Origin: Pancytospora philotis
Taxonomy: Eukaryota; Microsporidia
Reading direction: 5' to 3'
Assembly (NCBI GenBank): GCA_023647555.1
Contig: JALRLY010000274.1
Coordinates: 62,001 to 126,000 of the forward strand
Length of the DNA: 64,000 nt
In this document: positions 38,069 to 46,925 of the stretch, piece by piece
Numbering within the stretch: position 1 is the first letter of the stretch
How the letters are laid out: each line of letters begins with the position of its first letter
Made by a program: the position numbers and the translations under genes
Notes under the pieces: generated by a model
The model's input: only the letters and a program-made list of their open reading frames with translations
What the model was told of the DNA's origin: nothing
Database searches by the model: none

Positions 38069-38953
38069 CTAGAAGACGACGCTTTTGAGGAACTTGAAAA
38101 GCGGAGCATACCTGTCCTTGCCGGGCTCCTGCCCGCGCATCTGCTCCATGCCCAGCCGCGCGCCCGCGTACTCTTTGGCCTTGTGCGCGTTGACGTCCTG
38201 CAGCTTGCGCTCGAAGGCCCCTCCGCTGAAGAGGTTGCGCTGCTTGAACAGGCGGCACTGGACTGCCCTGAACTTCTCAAAAAAGCCGGCGCCCGCGTAG
38301 GAGCGAATGGTCGGTCTGTAGTCGCGCGGGTTCATGAAGTAGAGATTGCTGAAGAAGTGCACCAAATCAAGAAGCGCAGCGTCGCCCTTTCCGGCCCAGC
38401 GGGGCAGCAGCAGCGTGTTGTCTTTGAACGCCTCGTTGTACTCGCCTGCCGCCGTCGCGACGACCACGGTCTTCTCCAACGGCCTGTTCAGGTTGCATGG
38501 CAGGAAGGCGCGCTTGTCGCCCACCGATAGGCGGTACGAGATGCAGCCGAACGGGTCCAGCTTGGCCAGCAGCGGGAAGTTCCTGGCTGAGGGCATCTCG
38601 GAAATGCTGACCAGCTCGTAGTGGCTGACGAGGTTGTACAGCATTTCCTCGCAGAACGCGCGCCGGTAGGTGATAAAGTTGAAGTTGCTGAAGCTGAATT
38701 TCTCGCAGTAGAGGAGGTTTTTGCAGTCGAATAGGATCACGGGCTTCGGCGCTGCCTGGGGCGGGATGGTGGGGACCGCTCCGTCCTCGAATACTGCGCG
38801 CACCAGCCGTTGTGCGAGGGACGGGCCAGCCCCCGCTGTGTGCCCGGGCCTGCTGCCTATTGACAGCTGGCGCAGCAGCTTGGGTATTCTCAAGATAAGC
38901 CTGAGCGCCGGGGAAGATTCCTGCACCGCAGGGCCGCTGCTCTCCATGGCCAT
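38069..38953 (-). CDS. Tim50-like mitosomal import receptor (FCP1-like fold)
   Basis: 294 aa. Residues ~70-235 follow the Tim50/FCP1-like phosphatase fold step by step: PVILFDCKNLLYCEK (LVLDLEDLLVHSEW region), then RRAFCEEMLYNLVSHYELVSISE, LAKLDPFGCISYRL, NRPLEKTVVVAT and WAGKGDAALLDLVHFFSNL, ending with RDYRPTIRSY. In Tim50 the phosphatase aspartates are altered, as here. Tim50 is the presequence receptor of the TIM23 translocase. The N-terminus (LRLILRIPKLLRQLSI) is arginine-rich and amphipathic, like a targeting signal. The membrane anchor that normally follows is not obvious. A basic C-terminal tail is present. Two close ATGs (38953, 38947) could serve as start. Confidence 0.75.
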   Translation of the reverse strand: MAMESSGPAVQESSPALRLILRIPKLLRQLSIGSRPGHTAGAGPSLAQRLVRAVFEDGAVPTIPPQAAPKPVILFDCKNLLYCEKFSFSNFNFITYRRAFCEEMLYNLVSHYELVSISEMPSARNFPLLAKLDPFGCISYRLSVGDKRAFLPCNLNRPLEKTVVVATAAGEYNEAFKDNTLLLPRWAGKGDAALLDLVHFFSNLYFMNPRDYRPTIRSYAGAGFFEKFRAVQCRLFKQRNLFSGGAFERKLQDVNAHKAKEYAGARLGMEQMRGQEPGKDRYAPLFKFLKSVVF

Positions 38954-39298
38954 AGCGGAGCAGCAGAAAAATTATCAGATAGCGAGCTTGATGGAAGAAA
39001 GCGTAAGCGCCTGAGGCGTTCATTAAACCGTGCACCTTGCAACGGTAGCGCGGCTGCTGAAATATTACCGCATTGATTGAAGTTTGCTAGCGATGGACAC
39101 GCCCGCCAATGTATCCGTTGGGACTTTTGGCCCTGTATTTTATATAAAAATGATTTCCAGATTTTTTCTGCTACTGATCGTAGCTTTGATGCATTCGCAA
39201 AGGCTGAACAGCCTGGGGCTACTCATCCGGCGCTGCCGGCGGCATTCTGCAGCGGTTGGTCGCCACCGGATAAGTCGGCCACAAAATTTTAGCGCCCA
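38954..39298. other. Divergent spacer between Tim50-like and NIP7
   Basis: 345 bases holding AAAATTTT (39283-39290) and CCC (39295-39297) for NIP7. A short hydrophobic frame around 39084-39311 overlaps the NIP7 promoter and start and is not supported. Confidence 0.4.
39283..39298 (+). promoter_or_regulatory. AAAATTTT + CCC block before NIP7
   Basis: AAAATTTT (39283-39290), AGCG, CCC (39295-39297), then A and the ATG at 39299. Confidence 0.6.
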
Positions 39299-39829
39299 AT
39301 GCGCACGCTGACCGAGGAGGAGGAGAAAAAAGTCATGACTAAGCTGCAGAACTTCATCGGCGACGCGGTCAAGGACCTGCTTGAGGACAGCAAGCTGTAT
39401 TTCAACAACCAGAAGGTGCTTCTTCTTTCCGAGAAAATGCTGAAGGCGACGTCGCAGATCAGACGCAAGGAGATCATATGCGCCGGCCCGATCATCGGCA
39501 AGTTCACGAAGGGCGCAAACTTCCGTATCACGATAACGGCGCTCCACACGCTGCACAAGTACGCGCTGCACAAGGTGTGGATCAAGGCCTCTGCGGAGAT
39601 GAATTTCCTGTACGGCAACAACGCGCTGCGCTCGCACGTGTCCAAGATCTCTGAGAGCATACCCATCAACGCGGGTGTGTTCGTCTACAACCACCAGGAC
39701 GTCCCGCTCGGCTTCGGACTGATTGCGCTGAACAACAACTCCTACCAGAAGGCGCGCGGCGGAGACATCGTGGTGCTTTCGCAGGCCGACAACGGCGAGT
39801 ACGTGCGCAACGAGACTGCGGTTGCTTAA
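39299..39829 (+). CDS. NIP7: 60S ribosome biogenesis factor NIP7 (PUA domain)
   Basis: 176 aa, near the standard ~180. The opening MRTLTEEEEKKV, then GKFTKGANFRITITAL, KVWIKASAEMNFLYGN and the C-terminal PUA segment with VPLGFG and DNGEYVRNE are characteristic. NIP7 acts in nucleolar pre-60S maturation and 27S pre-rRNA processing by binding RNA through the PUA domain. It fits with uL15 and the Dhr1-like helicase nearby, though no operon is implied. Confidence 0.95.
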   Translation: MRTLTEEEEKKVMTKLQNFIGDAVKDLLEDSKLYFNNQKVLLLSEKMLKATSQIRRKEIICAGPIIGKFTKGANFRITITALHTLHKYALHKVWIKASAEMNFLYGNNALRSHVSKISESIPINAGVFVYNHQDVPLGFGLIALNNNSYQKARGGDIVVLSQADNGEYVRNETAVA

Positions 39830-40246
39830 GCGGCAGCGCGATCAATAAAGTCATATTTTTATTGCCGCAGTGCTGGTTTTTGTTCACAGTATGGGGTTTC
39901 AATGGTGGGAGTAGGTATCAACAAAGGTCTTATTTGTCCATTGCGGCACAGGGTCGGTGCTTGATTAAGAAAACCCAAAGCATTGGATGCGGAACTAGGC
40001 GTAGAGCCCCGGCGAGTCTTCCAGCTGTGCCAGCAAGGCCATTGGCAACGCAATCGTTGCGACGAACGCAAAGAAAGTTGCCATCCTGCCCCATCTAACG
40101 CCTGGCACGAGCAATGCGGTTCATAAACAATATTCCTGCAAGACCGATGATATTAAACATACTTTATATAGCAGCGCGCACTAAGCAGTCAAAACTGCGC
40201 CAAAGCTGGTCGGCACCGCCCGTGCTCTAGTGCCTGCAGCCAACGG
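39830..40246. other. Convergent spacer after NIP7
   Basis: 417 bases. AATAAA (39843-39848) follows the NIP7 stop. I looked for tRNA-like T-loops and clover-leaf pairing and found none. No supported coding frame. Confidence 0.4.
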
Positions 40247-43051
40247 CTATAGGATTTCCGATCTTCCCATGGCGGATGCACGGCACTCCTTGCCCGTGGA
40301 CAGCCGCGACTCAGCCTTGGCCTTCTCCAGCGATGCTTTGATGTGTCCGAAAGAAAGCGAGGAGGATTTGTCCGCGACAGCCATGCTGCAGGCCGCAGTC
40401 AGCGCCTCGTGCATGAGAGCATCCAGACAGATGAGCACGTAGTCTGACATCTCAGCACTTAAACAGGCAGAGCTACTGCCCAGCAGGCTCTGCAGCCGCG
40501 GCCTTTCGATGCCAGATTTACCCACTGTGCTGTACTTGTAAGCCGAAGCGCCTCGCTGCGGCCTGTCGCCACGGGGCTTGGCATCGTTTTTGATTGCGAG
40601 GCTGCGCACCGGGTCCTCTGGTACGGGCTGGACATCGCTGCGGAACTCAAAAGCGCTCCCAAAGCCATGGCTGCTTGCCGGCGGCGCGCCCCAGCCCCGC
40701 ATCGCAAGCTGCGGACTCAAAGGACTGGTATGCTCAGAGAAAGCGGCACCGGTGCTCGGGCTATCAGGCACTATGAGCCCGGTGTTCTTGCGCCGGCGCT
40801 TCTGCAGCGGTGAGTCTGGCGACTGTACGCTGGTTGCCCTGTCTACGTACGAGAAAACATTATTGCGCACCAGGCCGTCCAGCTGTTCCATCCGGAGCCG
40901 ACAGTCCACTCTACGGGCGGACGGCTCCTCACTCTGGATGTTGCCTGGAGCGGCAGGGCCATAGGGATAAGCAGGCCCCGCCGCGGTACTTGCTGGCGCA
41001 GCAAACAGTGAGGACCCATCTCTGCCAGGTACCGATGATTTATGCGTCGGGCGTGAGCCGCCTGCAGCTGCTTTGGACTGCTGGGGAGCTTTGGCGGTGC
41101 GGCGTGCGGGTGCGCTTGTCTGGCCGCCCTGGATAGCGCTTTTCTGGTTTTGCTTCGCGGGCCGCGCATCAATCCGTGCATTGTTCGCTCCGTATGCCAG
41201 CTCATCACGCATGAGGCTGGCGGAGCCCGCAACAGCCGGATCGTGGGGGAAGGAAAAATGCGGGTCGACAGACCCATACGTATGCCCTGAGCTGTTGCCG
41301 TAGGCGGGGCTGAATGATGGGCTTTCTGGAACGTGTGACGCGCCGTACTGCCTCTGGTGCGCCGCGGCTGCCTGGGCCCGTGCGGATAAATCGCGCGGCG
41401 AGATGGGGGATGTCATCGGCCCGCCCGCCTGAGCCGGAGAGAGCGCTTGGTTGCACAGCTGGGGTGATGAGCAGTAGCCGCGGGACGGCAGCAGATGCTC
41501 CGGCGGGGCACCGTAGCCGCGCGCGTATGCATGGCCAGGGCCCTTGGGGAACTGGGGAGAAGCGAAGGCATACTGGTTGTAGAACGAGCCGGGCGTTGAC
41601 GCGCCACCGTACGGCTGCACTCCAGCCCCGAAGCCTGGTGATTTAAGCGGATCGGAGACACAGAACGGCGCATCGGAACGCTGGAAGTACGGCGAAGGCT
41701 CCCTACTGAAGCCCTGCGCATGCCCGGTCGGCCCCGGTGGATAGAACGGTGAATTTTGCTCCATGGCAGGCCGGCCGCTATAGAACGGAGCGGGGCGTGC
41801 GCCTCCGACCGGCCCGTGAATGTTCGCGTGGCCAGGACTGCGTGGAGACCTGGGGGCAGCCGGCCGCGGTGTCCCTGCGTAGTTTGCATGCGCGCCGTCG
41901 CTATATTGACCAGAATCAGCGTTGCTCGAGGTCTGGCTCTCGTGCATCCGCGGCGTGGGCGGGTAATATCCCCTGGGAGACGGTGCAATGGCGCGCGGTG
42001 CTGGGCTGGCATAGCTGCTGGCATGCGTGGAGGCTGGCGACCGCTGCGCAAAATACTCGTTCTCCGAAGCACCAGGTGCAATGTAGGGGCGCCCCGCATA
42101 GGCGCCGCCAAAGCGCTGGGAGGTAAACCCACGCGGATCGGCATCGTCCGTCCAAGCTACGCCAGTGAATGGCCTCGTCGAGCCTTCTTCGAGCGAATGC
42201 CGCCGATCGTCGTAGTACTGCGCATCCAACGCAGCAGGCCCGCCGGGATGAGTGAAATACATCTCTGAGTCGCGCGCTGCGCCTTTGGGACCATAGTAGA
42301 AACTCCCTGCGCCCTGTACGCGGCGGCCCGTCTCGTCTGGCCGGTTCCAGGCGCTTCCCTCCTGGTATGGCGAATAAGCCTGGCCTGTCTCATCTGTCCG
42401 CTGGCGCTGAGTGCGAGGGGAAGTATCGCCATCTCTATTGAATGAGTGCCTGTGATCGCCCAGATAATGCCCAGCCTGCGCCCGCTCAGTCCAATCTCCG
42501 CTGCGCGCCCGCTCCGCAAGGGCCTCGTCCTCGGCTAGCATCGTGGCACCGCTGGACACGCCGTCGGCCACCGGACTGCTGTTTTTGTACTGCGGCGAGT
42601 CCGTGCCCATGTAGGAGCTCTCATCGCTCCCGTTCCGCGGCAACTCGGGACTCTGCTTCCGGCCCTCGCTGAGCCTGAAGGCGATCGCGTCCATCTCGAG
42701 GTTGCTCAGCGTCGACTCGCGATACTCCCTCGCTATCTCGGCCGGGCTGCGCGCGCCCACGCCGCTTTTGCCCATGCTCACCATCTGCTCGCGGCTCCAG
42801 CTCAGGTAGTCCTCCACTGAAAATTTGCCTGCTCCGTTTTTCCTTGGCCGGATAAAATTTTTACACTTCTCATTGAAATTTTCCAATTTGGTCATCACCT
42901 CAACGTACTGCTCGTACTCCGGCTTGGACAGCCCGCGCCCGACACGGAGCCGCTCGTACTTTTTCTTCTGCTTGTTGAGCGCGTCGAACATGTACTTCAG
43001 CCGCTCCGCCTTCTCCTTTAGGCTCATCATACTTTCCGGCTCCTTATTCAT
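40247..43051 (-). CDS. Long low-complexity protein with possible TAF12-like histone fold
   Basis: 934 aa. Residues 1-65 are charged helices (LKEKAERLKYMFDALNKQKKK; LSKPEYEQYVEVMTKLENF). Residues ~110-830 are low-complexity, rich in Pro, Gly, Ser, Ala, Tyr, Gln and Arg, prion-like in character. The last ~85 residues are again folded: LGSSSACLSAEMSDYVLICLDALMHEALTAAC, then DKSSSLSFGHIKASLEK, which resembles the two-helix spacing of a TAF12-type histone fold (helix, S/T-L-x-x-x-D/H-I loop, helix). Fungal TAF12 also has N-terminal helices, a low-complexity middle and a C-terminal histone fold. The assignment is weak; TAF4-like or unrelated remain possible. The start follows AAAAAATTACCCC. Confidence 0.4.
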   Translation of the reverse strand: MNKEPESMMSLKEKAERLKYMFDALNKQKKKYERLRVGRGLSKPEYEQYVEVMTKLENFNEKCKNFIRPRKNGAGKFSVEDYLSWSREQMVSMGKSGVGARSPAEIAREYRESTLSNLEMDAIAFRLSEGRKQSPELPRNGSDESSYMGTDSPQYKNSSPVADGVSSGATMLAEDEALAERARSGDWTERAQAGHYLGDHRHSFNRDGDTSPRTQRQRTDETGQAYSPYQEGSAWNRPDETGRRVQGAGSFYYGPKGAARDSEMYFTHPGGPAALDAQYYDDRRHSLEEGSTRPFTGVAWTDDADPRGFTSQRFGGAYAGRPYIAPGASENEYFAQRSPASTHASSYASPAPRAIAPSPRGYYPPTPRMHESQTSSNADSGQYSDGAHANYAGTPRPAAPRSPRSPGHANIHGPVGGARPAPFYSGRPAMEQNSPFYPPGPTGHAQGFSREPSPYFQRSDAPFCVSDPLKSPGFGAGVQPYGGASTPGSFYNQYAFASPQFPKGPGHAYARGYGAPPEHLLPSRGYCSSPQLCNQALSPAQAGGPMTSPISPRDLSARAQAAAAHQRQYGASHVPESPSFSPAYGNSSGHTYGSVDPHFSFPHDPAVAGSASLMRDELAYGANNARIDARPAKQNQKSAIQGGQTSAPARRTAKAPQQSKAAAGGSRPTHKSSVPGRDGSSLFAAPASTAAGPAYPYGPAAPGNIQSEEPSARRVDCRLRMEQLDGLVRNNVFSYVDRATSVQSPDSPLQKRRRKNTGLIVPDSPSTGAAFSEHTSPLSPQLAMRGWGAPPASSHGFGSAFEFRSDVQPVPEDPVRSLAIKNDAKPRGDRPQRGASAYKYSTVGKSGIERPRLQSLLGSSSACLSAEMSDYVLICLDALMHEALTAACSMAVADKSSSLSFGHIKASLEKAKAESRLSTGKECRASAMGRSEIL

Positions 43052-43054
43052 GAT

Positions 43055-43067
43055 GGGGTAATTTTTT
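43055..43067 (-). promoter_or_regulatory. AAAAAATTACCCC block before the low-complexity protein
   Basis: Minus strand AAAAAATTACCCC, then ATC and the ATG at 43051. Confidence 0.5.
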
Positions 43068-43322
43068 GCGCTGCAGTTGAGGAGCCGGTGGTGCTGCGCT
43101 TAGTCAAGAAGGAAAGGAGTGGGCAGCGAATCCTCGCCTGTGCTGTGCTCTGCTCAGTGCGCTAAAAATTTGTGGCACTGACGTGAAAGCCGGGCTTTGA
43201 CAGGTGCAGACCTGCGCGATCACCCCGATTTAACCCCCTGTTGGAGTGCGTATTAAGATATGCACCATTGATTAGGTAAATCAAACACACCTAGCAGGAA
43301 TGAACGCACAAATTTAAAACGA

Positions 43323-46163
43323 CTACACTTTATTCTTCTCGAGAATCTCATCTTTGATCGCCCGCGCGCGGCCGACCACCGCGTCGGGGACGCCGGCAAG
43401 GCGCGCAACGTACAACCCGTGCGAGTCGAGGCAGACGCCGTTCTTTATCTTGTACAGGAAGACGATGTCGTCCTGGTCGATCACGCAGTCGATGTACACC
43501 TTGTCGACGCCCTCGTACTTCTGCACCAGGCCGTGGTAGTGCGTGCTGAACAGCGTGTAGCAGCCGATTCCCTTGAGGTAGTCGAGCACCGCCTGCGCGA
43601 TCGCCGTGCCGTCCCCGGTGGAGGTACCGCGCCCGAGCTCGTCCATGATCACGAAGCTCCTGCGCGTGGCGCTGCCCATGATGCGCGAGGCCTCGCTGAG
43701 CTCGGCCATGAAGGTCGACTCGCCGCGCGCCAGGGAGTCTGATGCCCCGATGCGCGTGAATATCTGGTCGAACACCGGGAGGCGCATGGCCTCGCACGCC
43801 ACGCCCATACCCATTTGCGCCAGGATTATGTTGAGGCAGATGCTGCGCAGGAAGGTGGACTTGCCGCCCATGTTGGGCCCTGACACGATTGTGATCGGGC
43901 GCGTCGGGCGGAAGTCGTTTCTGATGTTGCGCGGGTATACGGGCGAGCAGCAGCTGGAAATCTCCAGCGCGGCATCGCTGTCGACGATCTCAGGGAGAAC
44001 GAGCCCGCTAGTCTGCTTCGCTACGGCGAAGGAGATGTAGCAGTCCACGCGCGCCACGTACGAAACGGCAGCGTACAGCTGGTCGCTGCGCGGTACGACA
44101 AACTCGATGGCCTGCCGGAGCAAATTGCCCTTCGCCTGAAAGATCTTCTCTTCCGCCTCCTGGAGTTGCATGATCAGCGCACGGAGCGCAGGCGAGTAGT
44201 AGCGCCGGTGCGACTTGGTGGTGGACACGACGTAGAACTCGCTGGGCATTTTCACGTCCACAGGCGCCTCGATCTGGAATAGATCGCGGTTGAGGCTCTT
44301 GTAGGCGAGCATGTGCAGCTTCGTTGCGCCTTTCAGGTCGCTGAGGTACCGCTGTATCGACTGCTCGATTCCGCTGTATTCTGCGCCGAGAGCCGACAGG
44401 TCCTCGTTCAGCGCGCCCGGCCGCACTTCGTCCTCGCCGATCTGGAACGCCTTGTAGAAGTCGCCCAGGAGATCCTGCAGGCCGGCCGCGTGCGTCCGCG
44501 CGCCGCTGGCAAAACCCGTGCTGTCCGCTGCAATGCTATCGGCCATGTAGCTAAGGAAGTCGGCGCACCTTGCCAGGCCCATTAGGCAGGCGGTGAGGTC
44601 TTTGAAGCGCGGGTTCGAGTTGGACAGCCGGGCGACCCGCCGCTCAAGGTCGCCAATCGACGCGAGCCGCTCTTTCAGGCCGTCCAGCGCTGCTCCTTCG
44701 AACAGCGCAGCGTGTGCGCGCCGCTCGCAAATCCGCGCCGTGTTCGTCAGCGGGTTGATGAGCCAGCGCTTGAGCAGCCGCTGCCCGAAGGCCGTGGTGC
44801 AGTGGTTGATCGCGCCGAACAGCGTGTGCTTGGTGGTGCCGTCGTAGTTGTTGACAAGCACGTCCAGGTTGGCGAGCGTGGACCCGTCCAGCGGGAAGCT
44901 GTCACAGGTCTCCAGCGATGTTAGCACGGCGCTGTCGAGCGCATCCGCGCGGCACAGCTTCACCATGTAATTGTGCAGATACGTGAAGCACGTGTACTCT
45001 GCCTCGTTCGTGAGCTCGTACTTCTTCTGGCTCACCACGCACGTCCGCGACGGCCTGATGGGCCTGAGCTGCGTAACAGCGCTGAGGTCGACGTCGCTGA
45101 TCACCTCGCGTATGTCGTACTGTATGAATACACTCTTGAGCGCGCCGAGATCGCTCCTATCCTGCACGTGCTTGATGTACAGCCTGTTGATGCTCGCGTC
45201 GTACAGCAGCACGCAGAAGCTGCGCATGCCGCTCCCGTCCGCCGCCCCGCCCTCTTCAACGACCACGGCGGTGTAGAATGGCAGCGCCGCGGTGATGTAG
45301 TCCGGGTTGTAGATCGTGCCTGCCGTGACAATCTCCTTGAGCTCGCGATTGATGATTTTGTCGCTCGAGCCGCCCGCCCGCTCGCGCAGCTTCTTGCCGA
45401 TCATGTTCTCGGCCTGCTCCACGCGCCCAACCTTGAAGCCGTGCTCGATGAACTTCGCCGCCCACGTGTCGTAGCTCTTCTCCGGGAAGCCGGCCATCCG
45501 CATGTTCACGCGGCTGCTCGTGCGCATGTCGAACAGGCGCGCGGCGATCTCCGCGTCGTTCTCGTAGACCTCGTAGAAGGCGCCCTTCTTGAACAGGATC
45601 ACAGTGTCGAAGTGCTCCTTCTTGATCGACCAAAACTGCTTCTCGAACGGCGTGAACTTCCTGAACATCTCCTCGGGCACGTACAGCGTGGAGCTGTCGT
45701 AGCCGGGCTCGCCGCGGCGCACGCCCTGCGCATCCCGGATATCGACCATGAAGGCGTAGCGCTCCTCGCCCTGCTCCTGCCGCGCGCAGCTGCCCGCATC
45801 GCTCTCCAGGAACGAATGATTATGTGTCGAGCTCGGCGCCTCGAGGAAGCTCTCGCTCGGCCCCTCAGCATGCTTGGAAAGAGCCGCACCGCTCGCGTCA
45901 TCCCCTGTAGCATCCTGCGCAGGCTCTAGACTGGATGAAAACACATCGCCGGACGGGGCCGGGTCCACAACCTCGAACCCCAGCGTGTTCGTCTGGTTTT
46001 CCTTGCACCTTTTCGCCTTCTTGAGCCCGCTCGGCCGCTCGCTCTTCTCTGCTTGCGACTCGGCAGCGACATCGTTCACGAACGCCTCGAAGCTGTCGTC
46101 GTCGCCCTGCGGATCGCTCGGCCCCTGGCTGCTGAAGTAGTCCAACAGCGTCTTCCTCGACAT
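43323..46163 (-). CDS. MSH6: DNA mismatch repair protein MSH6
   Basis: 946 aa; the yeast and human proteins are 1240-1360. The extreme N-terminus (RKTLLDYF, residues 3-10) looks like a PCNA-interacting box with Arg for Gln. After a disordered linker (~12-150) comes FEKQFWSIKKEHFDTVILFKKG and then AFYEVYEND, the mismatch-binding FxE motif of MSH6. The ATPase region has Walker A GPNMGGKST (~758-766), Walker B FVIMDELGRGTST and the FSTHYH element. MSH6 pairs with MSH2 to recognise base mismatches and small loops. The start follows AAATTTTTAGCCC directly. Confidence 0.95.
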   Translation of the reverse strand: MSRKTLLDYFSSQGPSDPQGDDDSFEAFVNDVAAESQAEKSERPSGLKKAKRCKENQTNTLGFEVVDPAPSGDVFSSSLEPAQDATGDDASGAALSKHAEGPSESFLEAPSSTHNHSFLESDAGSCARQEQGEERYAFMVDIRDAQGVRRGEPGYDSSTLYVPEEMFRKFTPFEKQFWSIKKEHFDTVILFKKGAFYEVYENDAEIAARLFDMRTSSRVNMRMAGFPEKSYDTWAAKFIEHGFKVGRVEQAENMIGKKLRERAGGSSDKIINRELKEIVTAGTIYNPDYITAALPFYTAVVVEEGGAADGSGMRSFCVLLYDASINRLYIKHVQDRSDLGALKSVFIQYDIREVISDVDLSAVTQLRPIRPSRTCVVSQKKYELTNEAEYTCFTYLHNYMVKLCRADALDSAVLTSLETCDSFPLDGSTLANLDVLVNNYDGTTKHTLFGAINHCTTAFGQRLLKRWLINPLTNTARICERRAHAALFEGAALDGLKERLASIGDLERRVARLSNSNPRFKDLTACLMGLARCADFLSYMADSIAADSTGFASGARTHAAGLQDLLGDFYKAFQIGEDEVRPGALNEDLSALGAEYSGIEQSIQRYLSDLKGATKLHMLAYKSLNRDLFQIEAPVDVKMPSEFYVVSTTKSHRRYYSPALRALIMQLQEAEEKIFQAKGNLLRQAIEFVVPRSDQLYAAVSYVARVDCYISFAVAKQTSGLVLPEIVDSDAALEISSCCSPVYPRNIRNDFRPTRPITIVSGPNMGGKSTFLRSICLNIILAQMGMGVACEAMRLPVFDQIFTRIGASDSLARGESTFMAELSEASRIMGSATRRSFVIMDELGRGTSTGDGTAIAQAVLDYLKGIGCYTLFSTHYHGLVQKYEGVDKVYIDCVIDQDDIVFLYKIKNGVCLDSHGLYVARLAGVPDAVVGRARAIKDEILEKNKV

Positions 46164-46176
46164 GGGCTAAAAATTT
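46164..46176 (-). promoter_or_regulatory. AAATTTTTAGCCC block before MSH6
   Basis: Minus strand AAATTTTTAG followed by CCC abutting the ATG at 46163. Confidence 0.6.
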
Positions 46177-46329
46177 CCTGGCAGTTTCCGGCGCCGCGCC
46201 TGCCAGGCGAATAGTTCTTCGCAGCTCGCCGGATGCGGGCCATTCTGTTTCGGGCATGCACCGAGAACACAGACAGAGCCATGAGCAGACTCTGGGCTTT
46301 AAAAAATAATGAACAGCTTAAGAACAAAT

Positions 46330-46605
46330 TTATTCACCTCTCGGTGGAGACCTCGATCCTAGGTCTCGCAAATCGTGGAAGTGGACCGTCAGCCCATGCT
46401 GCGAACGATTCTTGACCCTGCGGCTTTGCCTTTCACGCAGCTTTCGAGCAAAAAAGCGCAGAAAAGTATAGGCAGTCACCACCACCGCCGCGGAAACAGT
46501 TGCGGTGTTCAACGATCTACACTGGGCAATTGCAATACTTATCCAAAGTACCATGCAGAGACGAAATGAATGCAGTTCTTCGAGGATTGTATGCAATGAC
46601 AACAT
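46330..46605 (-). CDS. Possible small membrane protein
   Basis: 91 aa from the ATG at 46605. Two hydrophobic segments (~residues 16-30 and ~34-55, AAVVVTAYTFLRFF) are followed by a basic stretch (RKLRERQSRRVKNR). Codon use is intermediate, less GC-biased than the flanking genes. Another ATG in a different frame lies just upstream (46613), preceded by CCC, which weakens the case. No family recognised. Part of its 3' end can form a 7-bp hairpin (GAGACCT/AGGTCTC, 46347-46367). Confidence 0.35.
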   Translation of the reverse strand: MLSLHTILEELHSFRLCMVLWISIAIAQCRSLNTATVSAAVVVTAYTFLRFFARKLRERQSRRVKNRSQHGLTVHFHDLRDLGSRSPPRGE

Positions 46606-46925
46606 GTTTGCATGGGCACAGATCTTTATATAGATTTCCTCGATCATAATAAAAGCTTATTTTTATTGAAAGTGAGGACGATTCTAACTATTCACTTTGC
46701 TATGGTATTTATAAAAAAGATTAGATCTATGATTTATTTTCCCAGATAAAGAATGATAAGAGATATTATGTGTTGTCGAGGACGCGGGTACTTGTCCGAA
46801 GGACAACTGGCGGAGGTGGCAGAGAGGAGCGAAGCGGAAGCGAGCGAGACGCGTTTGGCTAACGAGATCGTTATTTAAAACTTGACAACATACTAACCTT
46901 CAATAAATTTACTTACTCCTTATAG
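46606..46925. other. AT-rich spacer at the left edge of the accessory island
   Basis: Very AT-rich (about 46640-46770), interrupted by a GC-rich structured-looking block at 46771-46890. TACTAAC at 46891-46897 and TTATAG at 46920-46925 sit just before the retroelement-type reading frame and look like a yeast-type branch site and 3' splice site. No convincing 5' splice site was found. Confidence 0.4.
46771..46890. ncRNA. Candidate structured RNA element (unassigned)
   Basis: A 120-base GC-rich block in AT-rich surroundings, with nested pairing. The ends TGTTGTC (46771-46777) and GACAACA (46884-46890) are perfectly complementary. GACGCG (46781-46786) can pair with CGCGTT (46850-46855, one G-U). 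TTGTCC-GAA-GGACAA (46792-46806) and TAACG-AGAT-CGTTA (46860-46873) are perfect hairpins. The middle is purine-rich with GCGAAGC. No open frame crosses it. I match it to no known RNA family; strand and function are unknown. Confidence 0.4.

Noticed and set aside
39830..40246. Possible tRNA gene in this or other spacers
   Set aside because: No T-loop consensus with matching acceptor, D and anticodon stems could be assembled in any spacer inspected.
46347..46367. GAGACCT/AGGTCTC hairpin as a terminator
   Set aside because: Only 7 bp with a 7-base loop, no T-run, and intrinsic terminators are not expected in a eukaryotic nuclear genome.
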